A stretch of 23,876 bases of DNA. Origin: JBNJEM01 sp051745935 (lineage in GTDB: Bacteria; Planctomycetota; Planctomycetia; Pirellulales; Pirellulaceae). Where the stretch lies: NCBI GenBank assembly GCA_051745935.1, contig JBNJEM010000041.1:1-23876 (forward strand), read 5' to 3'. The position numbers and the translations under genes are program-made. The notes under the pieces were generated by a model. That model was not told the DNA's origin, searched no databases, and saw only the letters and a program-made list of their open reading frames with translations. Shown piece by piece: positions 1 through 7,400 of the stretch (position 1 is its first letter; the number at the start of each line of letters is the position of its first letter).

Positions 1-27
1 CCGGGAATTCCCGTCGCATGCCGATTC

Positions 28-131
28 ATACCGGTCGCGGATGATTTTGTCCGCCGCGAGTCCGACCAACGGGAGGACGGCTTGCGTCGGGCAACTTTCG
101 ACCCGGACAAATCCAACCGCCTGAAAGATAT
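28..131 (-). repeat. Dispersed repeat R, copy 1 (inverted relative to R2-R4)
   Basis: This roughly 104-bp element recurs at 3006-3110, 4108-4211 and 16119-16223 in the opposite orientation. The central 44 bp or so (about 50-93 here) is identical in all four copies, while the flanks vary by substitutions. The core contains a stem in which CCGACCAA pairs with TTGCGTCGG with one bulged base. Read on the plus strand here, it is open as a short peptide ending in TAA near 147, but there is no start codon or ribosome site, so it is not called a gene. It lies near the left window edge, left of the metal island. Confidence 0.85.
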
Positions 132-312
132 CCTCCGGAGCGACTAACAGGAACACGTCGCCGCATATATCGTGAGACGTCGCGTAGACGCCCAATATCC
201 GATACACGCGAAGAGGTGGTTGACCAGCACGGCCTCGAAACGCTCAGCGCTTCACCAGTCCCGGTCGCGTGGCAGCGGCCGATGCCGCGTGCCCGGTAAC
301 CCCGCAGCGCGA
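132..312. other. Non-coding stretch, no recognised feature
   Basis: This is the stretch between repeat R1 and the stop codon of the Cys-rich protein gene. Open frames crossing it are shadows of the minus-strand gene or have no family resemblance. I see no tRNA, clear terminator or promoter here. Confidence 0.4.
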
Positions 313-744
313 TTAGAGGAGGAAAGATTGAAGAAGGACGCGGACCGCGCGTCCGAAAGAAAGCGGCCGGCCGGGAGGAGATTCATCCGCCGTGGGCCGC
401 CGGAAGGCCTCGGTGGCGATGACGCTGCTGGCTCGATCGCCGGCCAAAGGTACAACCAGGTCGCCATTTGCGTTGAGCGGCACATCGTCATCGTCCAGCG
501 TCGCGCCACGACAAAGACAGTTTCCGCACTGGCATTTTTGCGGCGAGGGTTCTCCGCCGTCACCCCGAGAGCACGGCGTGCCCGGTCGAGACAACTGGTT
601 TTCCTTCGCCGCACAATGGGCACAACAGGAGCGTGCCCGGACCTGTTCCTCGGGCGCGCGGCCCCCCGCCACGGCACTCATGCAGTGGAATGGACACGCC
701 ACCAGGGCCAACGCGGTCAATAGTATATAGAAAACGCGATACAT
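313..744 (-). CDS. Small Cys-rich secreted protein of the metal island (protein A)
   Basis: A 143-residue protein starting at the ATG at 744. The next upstream start in frame would add residues before the hydrophobic N-terminus, so 744 fits a signal sequence better, though no strong Shine-Dalgarno is visible. Residues 1 to about 22 form a signal peptide or single membrane anchor with Cys residues. A Cys-rich part follows with a CCAHC cluster and then CQCGNCLC, good candidates for soft-metal coordination. The C-terminus carries Arg/Leu-rich residues ending SFLL. Layout and C-terminus resemble the other Cys-rich protein in this window (10173-10691), so the two look like divergent paralogues. 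It is transcribed away from the cusC-type gene, with a shared 340-bp regulatory region. Function is inferred from context: periplasmic or membrane-attached binding of copper, silver or a similar ion. I do not recognise a named family. Confidence 0.7.
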   Translation of the reverse strand: MYRVFYILLTALALVACPFHCMSAVAGGRAPEEQVRARSCCAHCAAKENQLSRPGTPCSRGDGGEPSPQKCQCGNCLCRGATLDDDDVPLNANGDLVVPLAGDRASSVIATEAFRRPTADESPPGRPLSFGRAVRVLLQSFLL

Positions 745-780
745 ACAAAAAACTATACGCCGATTCGATGTTTCGGTCAA

Positions 781-820
781 CCGCGGCCAATTCGGCCAAT
801 TTGGCGATTTGGCGCCGCGG
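781..820. promoter_or_regulatory. Dyad-symmetric element between divergent metal genes
   Basis: The 40-bp stretch begins and ends with CCGCGG. Its arms CCGCGGCCAA and TTGGCGCCGCGG pair with a 2-base bulge, and an inner pair TCGGCCAA / TTGGCGA continues the symmetry. It lies 36 bp upstream of the Cys-rich protein A start and about 270 bp upstream of the cusC-type start, so it could be an operator or an RNA hairpin. No known metal-regulator box is recognised. Confidence 0.4.
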
Positions 821-1002
821 CTGGTTTCGGTGCATGCGGCACTTCAAACGCTGCGAGACCCGGCAATGATCTTCAGCCGAATTCTCATGGTCCCCGTCGG
901 TCTTCCGCCAGGCGAGTTTGCGGATTGTAAGGATCCTGGGGTTTCGGGCGGTTGTTCAGCCGTTTCAATTGGTTCGAGCGGTTGTATCGAGTTCATGGGC
1001 CT

Positions 1003-1037
1003 AACCCGTGATGACGATATAACCCGTGGTGACGTAT
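1003..1037 (+). promoter_or_regulatory. Tandem 18-bp direct repeat upstream of cusC-type gene
   Basis: AACCCGTGATGACGATAT is followed directly by AACCCGTGGTGACGTAT, giving two nearly identical half-sites with an 18-bp period. They end about 50 bp before the chosen cusC-type start codon. Such phased direct repeats are typical of response-regulator sites, for example OmpR-family two-component regulators such as CusR/CopR. The assignment is inference only, as neither the regulator nor a promoter is seen. Confidence 0.4.
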
Positions 1038-1087
1038 TGCGGAAGGATTCGTCTTTCTCTGGAAGAAATCTGACAGGACGGATTATC

Positions 1088-2593
1088 ATGGCGTTCTTGC
1101 TACGCGTACTCGGGGTTTTGTGGCGGCGCGCGTCGACCATCGGCAAGTTGGGGGGGGATCGGTTTTGCTGGTGCGTGGGCTTCGCCGCGATCCTGTGCTT
1201 GATGGCGGGCTGCCGCAATCCCCGGCGAATCCGGACCGCGGATTATGAGAAGGTGGCAAACCAGGTAACCTACTCCGTTGGCAGTCCTGACTCGGCCGCC
1301 GAGGCGGTTCCGCCTCCGGCCGCTGATTTGGCGGGGCCGCACGCGGTCGACGTGTACATCGCGCACGCGTTATCGCAAAACCCGGACATTGAGGCCGCGC
1401 GAAAGCGGGTCGACGCGGCGGCGTACAAGGTTCCCCAGGCGGCGAGTCTCCGAGACCCCACCTTCGGCGTGACCGCGTTCCCGGAATCCGTTCAAACAGC
1501 CGCCGGCCAACAGGACGTGTCGCTCACGACCAACCAGCACGTACCGTGGTTCGGCAAGCTCGGAACGAAGGCGGACGCCGCCGAGTCCGGCGTGAACGTG
1601 GCCAGAGCCCAGCTGGCCGCGGTGGAGCTGGAAGTCATCGAGCAGGTGAAACAAGCCTATTACGAGTTGTATTTCGTGGAAAGGGCCATCGAAATCACGA
1701 AAGACAACCGAGCACTGTTGCTGGACCTTGTCCAGATTGCGGAAAACAGATACCGGACGGGCAGTGTCAGCCAGCAAGACGTGCTTCGCGCCCAGGTCGA
1801 AGTCTCCCAACTGGATGACCAGTTAGTCCGCCTGCGGCAGCGGCTTGATGGCACGCAGGCTAAATTGGCCCGGCTACTCCACGTCTCCCCCGAGACGCCT
1901 GTTCGCGCCTTGGAGCAAACGCCTCGGCAGCAGATCCCTCATGACCTGGAGCGACTCTACCGGCTGGCGGTTTCCCAACGGCCGGAATTGCATGCCCAAT
2001 TGGCGGCGGCGGAACGTGACCGCCGCGAGGTCGATCTGGCACGACTGGAGTATTTCCCGGACCTGACCGCGGGCATGACCTGGATTGGCACCTCATCGGC
2101 CGGAATCAGCCCGGTGGCCAACGGCAATGACCCCCTGCTGCTCGGGGTCTCCGTCAACGTACCGATCTACCGTAAACGGCTCGAGGCCGGCGTCCGCGAG
2201 GCCGAATCGCGCATGGTAGCGACCACCAGGGAGTACGATTCGTTGCGGGATCGAACCGCGGAGTCCGTCAAGGATCTCTACACTCGGGCAGTCAGCCGAC
2301 ATGACCTGGTCAAGCTGTTTCGCGACGACATTATTCCCAAAGCAGAGCAGACTCTAGAGGTTTCGCGGGCAGCCTACCAGGTGGACGACGTGGACTTCCT
2401 CACGTTGATCGACAACTGGCAGCAACTTCTACGATTTCAGATCACGTACCATCGCATGGAATCGGAATTGCAGCAGACCTTGGCCGCGCTGGAACGGGCG
2501 ATTGGTGGAGAGCTCCCAACCGAATCTCCGGACGAACGAATTCCATCACCGGCGCCGGGCGAGACTCCCCCCGCCCCGGGAATCGAGGGATGA
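1088..2593 (+). CDS. cusC: CusC/TolC-family outer membrane efflux lipoprotein
   Basis: A 501-residue outer-membrane channel component of a tripartite metal efflux system. The start at 1088 is preceded by AGGAC at 9-bp spacing. The frame is open much further upstream, but those extra residues look non-coding. A lipobox LMAGC sits at about residues 36-40, so the mature protein is probably N-acylated. The body has the duplicated helical TolC/OEP pattern: two long alpha-helical halves rich in Ala, Leu, Gln and Glu, with the typical segments near VIEQVKQAYYELYFVERAI and the second-half equivalent near ESVKDLYTRAV. It overlaps the start region of the next small lipoprotein gene. Companion cusB- and cusA-type genes lie downstream on the other strand. 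An 8-G run at 1150-1157 lies in the signal region. Family is confident; metal specificity is inferred from the neighbours. Confidence 0.88.
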   Translation: MAFLLRVLGVLWRRASTIGKLGGDRFCWCVGFAAILCLMAGCRNPRRIRTADYEKVANQVTYSVGSPDSAAEAVPPPAADLAGPHAVDVYIAHALSQNPDIEAARKRVDAAAYKVPQAASLRDPTFGVTAFPESVQTAAGQQDVSLTTNQHVPWFGKLGTKADAAESGVNVARAQLAAVELEVIEQVKQAYYELYFVERAIEITKDNRALLLDLVQIAENRYRTGSVSQQDVLRAQVEVSQLDDQLVRLRQRLDGTQAKLARLLHVSPETPVRALEQTPRQQIPHDLERLYRLAVSQRPELHAQLAAAERDRREVDLARLEYFPDLTAGMTWIGTSSAGISPVANGNDPLLLGVSVNVPIYRKRLEAGVREAESRMVATTREYDSLRDRTAESVKDLYTRAVSRHDLVKLFRDDIIPKAEQTLEVSRAAYQVDDVDFLTLIDNWQQLLRFQITYHRMESELQQTLAALERAIGGELPTESPDERIPSPAPGETPPAPGIEG

Positions 2594-2598
2594 TCATC

Positions 2599-2871
2599 AT
2601 GGCTAAAAAGAAAACATCTGTTTTGTGGAAGCTACTCGGACTCGCGCTGGTAACCTCGTTCTGTGGCTGCGCGGCTGCCTACCACGATTACCAGGGAAAC
2701 TGTACTCCTTATCGTTACAGCCCCCCGCCGCTGCCGCCTTACGTCACCTACCAGAATGGCCACTGTCCCACACCCGGGGCATCCCGGTATTTCCATGGCC
2801 GAGAGAATACCCTCGAGGAGGAAAAGAATACCCTCGAGGATGACACGTCACCGGCTCGGGAGGCCAGGTAA
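2599..2871 (+). CDS. Small lipoprotein downstream of cusC
   Basis: A 90-residue protein. The ATG at 2599 has GAGGGA 8 bp upstream, overlapping the cusC-type stop. An ATG at 2590 overlaps that stop as ATGA but would have no ribosome site. Lys-rich residues 2-4 and a hydrophobic stretch lead to a lipobox-like SFCGC, so it is probably lipid-anchored. The mature part is rich in Tyr, Pro and His. The C-terminus contains two near-identical units NTLEEEK and NTLEDD, encoded by a 15-bp direct repeat at about 2808-2841. Its position indicates co-transcription with the outer-membrane channel. No function is recognised. Confidence 0.7.
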   Translation: MAKKKTSVLWKLLGLALVTSFCGCAAAYHDYQGNCTPYRYSPPPLPPYVTYQNGHCPTPGASRYFHGRENTLEEEKNTLEDDTSPAREAR

Positions 2872-2941
2872 ACGTTTCCGCTTTCCCATGAGCAGCGCCA
2901 CGTATTGCTTCGGCTCCGTCGCAATCCAACTACGGCGAAAA

Positions 2942-3000
2942 CCAGTCAGGTTTCCTTTCATCTAGGGCGTTTGGGGAGCGGAAACCGCGTTTTGTTACGG
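2942..3000 (-). repeat. Dispersed element P, copy 1
   Basis: Read on the minus strand, this contains CCCGTAACAAAACGCGG, then TTTCCGCTCCCC, and ends with AAAGGAAACCTGACTGG. The 7-bp arms GGTTTCC and GGAAACC could form a hairpin. The first part matches P3 (10036-10079) and, more weakly, P4 (10747-10788). The last 17 bases match P2 (4210-4263) with one change. It sits immediately left of repeat R2. Confidence 0.65.
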
Positions 3001-3005
3001 GCTGT

Positions 3006-3110
3006 TATATATTTCAGGCGGTTGGATTATTCCGGGTGGAAAGCTGCCCGACGCAAGCCGTCCTCCCGTTGGTCGGACTCGCGGCGGAGAAAGTTATCCG
3101 CGACCGGTAT
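3006..3110 (+). repeat. Dispersed repeat R, copy 2
   Basis: The core is identical to the other three copies. Its ends are short inverted repeats, CTGTTATA on the left and TATAACAG on the right, suggesting a complete element with defined termini. The minus-strand frame that is open in copies 1, 3 and 4 has a TAA stop here, which argues that the conserved unit is DNA or RNA rather than peptide. Element P1 abuts it on the left. Confidence 0.88.
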
Positions 3111-3111
3111 A

Positions 3112-3482
3112 ACAGGTCACTACCACGGTATCGTCCGTGACTCGAACACGCCGCGATCTTGCAATCCGTGTTCCAACATATCCATTCTCGTATGATTGTA
3201 ACTCCATCGCGGCGGGCATTTTTTGTCTCTCATCTTTTTGTCCAACTCTCATTTCAAGACAAAAACATGCAAGACAAGAACATGGCAGGTGACGGGCCCA
3301 TGCTCGGCAGCACGCTGACTGGAACGAACCTCGCGGTTCAAAAATGCGCCGTGCCGAGCGGGATCGTGTTTTGTCACGTGCCAATCAGCAACCACATCTC
3401 GACTCAAGTGCCGGCCCGAATCGTACCGAAATTGGCGGCGATCTGGCCGGCACTCGGTCGAACTCAGTCCCTGGGTAATTGG
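3112..3482. other. Intergenic region with short repeats, no gene seen
   Basis: Between R2 and the stop of the YHS-module gene I find no convincing gene. A 15-bp tandem repeat lies at about 3258-3288 (AAGACAAAAACATGC then AAGACAAGAACATGG), and a long inverted repeat lies at 3407-3454. Short open frames here have no family features. Confidence 0.45.
3407..3454 (-). terminator. Inverted repeat beyond the YHS-module gene (possible terminator)
   Basis: Perfect 10-bp arms AGTGCCGGCC and GGCCGGCACT are separated by 28 bp. On the minus strand the hairpin begins 28 bp after the stop codon of the YHS-module gene, the expected place for a transcription end. No T-run follows, so intrinsic termination is uncertain. 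It could instead stabilise an mRNA 3' end. Confidence 0.4.
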
Positions 3483-4292
3483 CTACTTCGCTGAAACCGA
3501 CTTGCGGTACAACGCATCCAGCTTGGCGAGGTACGTTCCCGGATCGTCCTCGATCTTCTGGATGCACGGCGGGCAGCAGACGTAGATGATCCGGCCGTCC
3601 ACGATCGTCCATTTAGCGTTGTCCGGCAATTCATTTCCCATGACCGGGCAGGTGGCTTGCGCGTTGACGAAATTAGCGTGGATCGTGGTCCAATGCTCCG
3701 GCTTGATCTCGCCGGACGTACAACCTTTGCAGCACAGGAAAATCGTCTCTCGGCCGATGTTCACCTTCACCGGCGTGCCGTGGGTGCCGAGTTGATTGCC
3801 GGTAACGGGACAGATGCCCTGCGCGCGCGCCTTCGCGAACTTGGCTTGGATCGTGGCCCAATGCTTCGGCTTGATCTGGCCGGACGTACAATCCTTGCAG
3901 CAAAGGAAGACGGTCTCGTGATCGATCTTCACCTTCACCGGCGTGCCGTGGGTGCCGAGCTGATTGCCGGTAACGGGACAGATGTCTTGCGCGGCCATGC
4001 GTGCCTGATCGGGCAACGCGGCTTGTTCGCCGCCGGGATCCACCGCCAGGGCCACGCTGGCAACACTGGCCACGACCATCATCGCCAAGCCGGTCTTACA
4101 GCCCGTAATATATTTCAGGCGGTTGGATTTTTCCGGATGGAAAGCTGCCCGACGCAAGCCGTCCTCCCGTTGGTCGGACTCGCGGCGGAGGAAGTCATCC
4201 GCGACCGGTATGAAACGTGGTTGCCGCGCCCAAGACTGCCTGGGTAAAAGGAAACCCGACTGGCGCTGTTGTGGCTTTTTGACCATTCTCAT
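3483..4292 (-). CDS. Secreted protein with three YHS-like CCxxC metal-binding modules
   Basis: A 269-residue protein from the ATG at 4292, which has AAAGGA 8 bp upstream. Three modules follow one another: CPVTGNQLG...FLCCKDC (about residues 105-135), CPVTGNQLG...FLCCKGC (161-191) and CPVMGNELP...YVCCPPC (215-245). Each has a leading Cys-Pro and a CCxxC, resembling YHS-type heavy-metal-binding domains. The first two are close to identical, indicating recent duplication. A similar module ends the CusB-type protein here. The hydrophobic signal sequence (about residues 68-84) is preceded by 60-odd residues encoded by P2 and R3, so the signal is internal unless translation starts at the ATGs near 4080, which lack a clear ribosome site. 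It follows cusA by 144 bp. Likely a periplasmic metal scavenger or chaperone. Confidence 0.75.
   Translation of the reverse strand: MRMVKKPQQRQSGFLLPRQSWARQPRFIPVADDFLRRESDQREDGLRRAAFHPEKSNRLKYITGCKTGLAMMVVASVASVALAVDPGGEQAALPDQARMAAQDICPVTGNQLGTHGTPVKVKIDHETVFLCCKDCTSGQIKPKHWATIQAKFAKARAQGICPVTGNQLGTHGTPVKVNIGRETIFLCCKGCTSGEIKPEHWTTIHANFVNAQATCPVMGNELPDNAKWTIVDGRIIYVCCPPCIQKIEDDPGTYLAKLDALYRKSVSAK
4108..4211 (+). repeat. Dispersed repeat R, copy 3 (inside the 5' frame of the YHS-module gene)
   Basis: This copy shares the invariant core with R1, R2 and R4. Read on the minus strand it keeps the reading frame of the YHS-module gene open and would encode about 35 residues just before the hydrophobic signal sequence. 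The terminal TATA-rich ends are more degenerate than in R2 and R4. Element P2 abuts its right end. Confidence 0.88.
4210..4263 (+). repeat. Dispersed element P, copy 2
   Basis: The plus strand reads GAAACGTGGTTGCCGCGCCC and ends AAAAGGAAACCCGACTGG. It aligns with P1 over its whole length but in the opposite orientation. With P1 it brackets R2, the YHS-module gene and R3. It lies just inside the chosen start codon (4292) of that gene. Confidence 0.6.
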
Positions 4293-4436
4293 CTTCTTCG
4301 TCCTTTCGTTTCGAGTTGCGAAAACACCAGCTCGTGCTTTGTCATGGCCTGGTTTTCGGGCAGCCACGGTCGCCAGACCGTGGGCTTCCCACATTCCGTC
4401 CGGTGCGGCCGCCCTATCTTCAGCCGGGACAATGCA

Positions 4437-7400
4437 CTAGTCATCCCCTTGCGACGCCGCAAGAAGTGAATCCTCAAAGCCCAAACGGAGCTTTAATTCC
4501 ATATAGGCGCAATAAACCGTGGGCACAATGAACGTGGTGAACGGCTCGACCAACATGCCGCCGAATACGGGCACGGCCATCGCCCGTGCCACGTCGGCGC
4601 CGCGACCGTGGGATAGCATGATGGGCAGCAGTGCGATCAAGGTGGTAATGGTGGTCATCACACAGGGGCGGATGCGTTTGAGTCCGGCGGCGTAGACGCA
4701 ATCGCGCAACTCAGCCACCGTGCCGATCTTCACCTTTTCCAGCGACTGCTTGATGTATGTGGCCATCACCACGCCATCATCCACGGCAATGCCGAACAGC
4801 GCGATGAAGCCGACCCAGACCGCCGTATTGATCTCGACGCCCATCACGGCCAGAGCGATCATTCCGCCGGAGAACGCGACCGGGATGCCGGAGAATACCA
4901 CCATGGCGATGGGCAGATTGCGGAACCCGAGGTAGATGAGCAGCAGATTGGTCAGCAGCACCAAGGGCACGATCCACATCAACCGGCGATTGGCTTCAAT
5001 CTGGTTTTGGAACGAGCCGACCGGCTGCAATTCGAAGTTTCCCGCGGGAAACGCCAGTTCGCCGTCCGCGCGCTCGTCACGGAGTGACTTCATCACCGCC
5101 GCGACCGTCTCCAGGTCGCCGGCGGCCCCGGATGGCGAAAAGGAAACATGCGCCACCAGGCGGGCGTCTTCGCTGTTGATCGCGCCCGGTCCCCAGGTCG
5201 TTTCAATGTCGGCCAATTGCCGCAGCGGGACCACTTCCTTGGCACCAGTCACCACGGCCACGTCGCCGAGTTCGTCGATCCGCTCGCGAATGTCGCGGCG
5301 ATAGCGGACCTGGATTGGGTAGCGCTCACGGCCTTCATAGGTGGTGGTCACGTCCACGCCGCCCAGTCCCGCCGCGACCACCTGGTTCACCATCATGGTG
5401 CTCATGCCATATCGCGCCGCTTCGTCGCGATCGACCTCGAACTCGTTGTAGGGTTTACCCAGCACGATGTCGGGGCTCACCGTGAGCGCGTCCACGTACC
5501 GATTCTCCTTAAGATGCTCCGACACCGTCGTGGCCACCTTGGCCAGACCCGAAAGATCCTCCCCATAAATGCGAATGGCCATGGATGCCTTAATGCCGCT
5601 TTGCAGCATCACCACCCGGCCTTCAATCGGCTGCAGCGGCGAGGCCAGTGGAACGCCCGGCAGCTTGGCGACCGTATTGATTTCATCCCAGATGTCACGG
5701 CCAGTCAGGCCGGCTCGCCATTGATCGCGGGGCTTGAGCATGACATAAGTTTCAATCATCGCCGCCGGCGCCGGATCCAAGGCCGATTCGATGCGTCCAA
5801 TCTTGCCCAGCACGTTTTCGACCTCGGGTATCTCCTTGATCATCGCGTCTTGCGTTTGCAGCACTTCCATCGCCTGGTTGAAGCTGGCGGCCGGATAGAG
5901 CTGAGGCATGTAAAACCAACTCCCTTCATCCAGCGCGATCCAATCATCGGTTTCCAGGCCAGTGAATAGGTGCTTGGCGGATACGTAGCCGGGCAGGTCA
6001 TTGGGCTCCGCTCCGAGCGAGCGAAAGACGTACTCGACGGGGCGCAGCACCGCCGGCAGACCACTCCAGGCCCCAACTCCAATAACCAGCACGATGGCGG
6101 GCAGCGACAGCATGGCCAGCTTGTGATCCAGCGCCATGCGGAGCCGCCCGGCGTACAGAAAACGAACGAATCGGCTCACGGGGCTTTCTTCCATGGGTCG
6201 GATGGTTTCGCGCCCCATCCACCAGCCCAGAACAAATCCAACAGCCGCCAAAACCGCCGTCACCGCCGGTAGTTCAAACGGCAAGTAGGCCATCACTCGC
6301 TCGCCCCACACGAAGTAGCAGAGCGCGGCGGACAGGCCGGCGAAGGCGAGGCCCACGGCCACGCCGCGCAGCTTCGATGATCGGGAACTTCGCAGTAACA
6401 ACCGGCATAGAACGGGAATGGCGGCCACCGCCACTATCAGGCTGGCGACGATCGCGAAGGTCTTCGTCCAGGCCAATGGCGCAAACAGGCGGTAGTCGCG
6501 GCCCGTCAGAAAGAATACCGGCAGGAAGCTGACCACCGTGGTGCTCACGGCCGTGATCACCGCCGGTATGACCTCCAGGGCGGATTTCTGAATTGCGGCG
6601 AGACGCCCTTGTTCGCCATCCGGCGAGCCCGCCGCCTCCCAGTCCACCAGGCCGCCGTAGATGTTCTCCAGCACGATGATGCCCATGTCGACCATCGTGC
6701 CAATGGCGATGGCGATGCCGGCCAGCGACATGATGTTGGCGTCCACGCCGAAGAGGTTCATTGCGATAAACGACATCAGCACCGCCATCGGCAACGTGAT
6801 GGCAATGACGATGCTGGATCGGATGTGCAGCAAGAAAAGACTCACGACCACGATGGTAATCAAGACTTCTTCAAACAGCACGTCGGTGAGCGTCTCGATG
6901 GTTTCATTGACCAGCGTTGTCCGATCATAGATGCCTCGGATTTTGACGCCGCCCAGCTCCGGCTCGATGGATTCAATCTTCTCTTTCACGCGATCAATCA
7001 CGGCTCGCGGGTTTTCGCCGTACCGCATCACGACCACGCCGCCGACCGCTTCGGACCCGTTGAAGTCCAGCGCGCCGCGGCGAAAGGCGGGTCCGATCTG
7101 CACCTGGGCGACATCTCGCACCCGCACGGGAACGCCTTCGCGGGTGAGGACGACCGTCTTCTCGATCTGTTGGCGAGTATCCTCCTCGCTCTTGCCCGCG
7201 CCGATGAATCCCTTGCCGCGGACGAGGAACTCCATGCCGCCAATTTCCACCGTCTTGGCGCCCACGTCGATATTGGCCGCCTCCACCGCGTCGATGGCTT
7301 GGCTGAGCGGGACGTCGTGGTAACGCAGCTTGTCGGGATCGACGTCTATCTGATATTGCTTCACGTAGCCGCCGATGGACGCCACTTCCGCCACGCCTTC

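Noticed and set aside
28..147. Short peptide open frame across repeat R1 (ends SNRLKDILRSD)
   Set aside because: No start codon or ribosome site is present. The homologous frame in R2 carries a stop, and the core is identical at synonymous positions, so it is better explained as a DNA or RNA repeat.
2808..2841. Two-unit 15-bp repeat considered as a CRISPR-like or VNTR array
   Set aside because: There are only two units, inside a coding sequence and in frame. It is a small tandem duplication of coding sequence.
3364..3385. Possible fifth P element (ACGTGACAAAACACG on the minus strand)
   Set aside because: It shares only the ACAAAAC core and lacks the GGTTTCC and CCCTGGA blocks, so chance similarity is likely.
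5148..5969. Long plus-strand open frame opposite cusA
   Set aside because: It is a GC-driven shadow of the RND pump gene. The minus strand carries the clear family signature.
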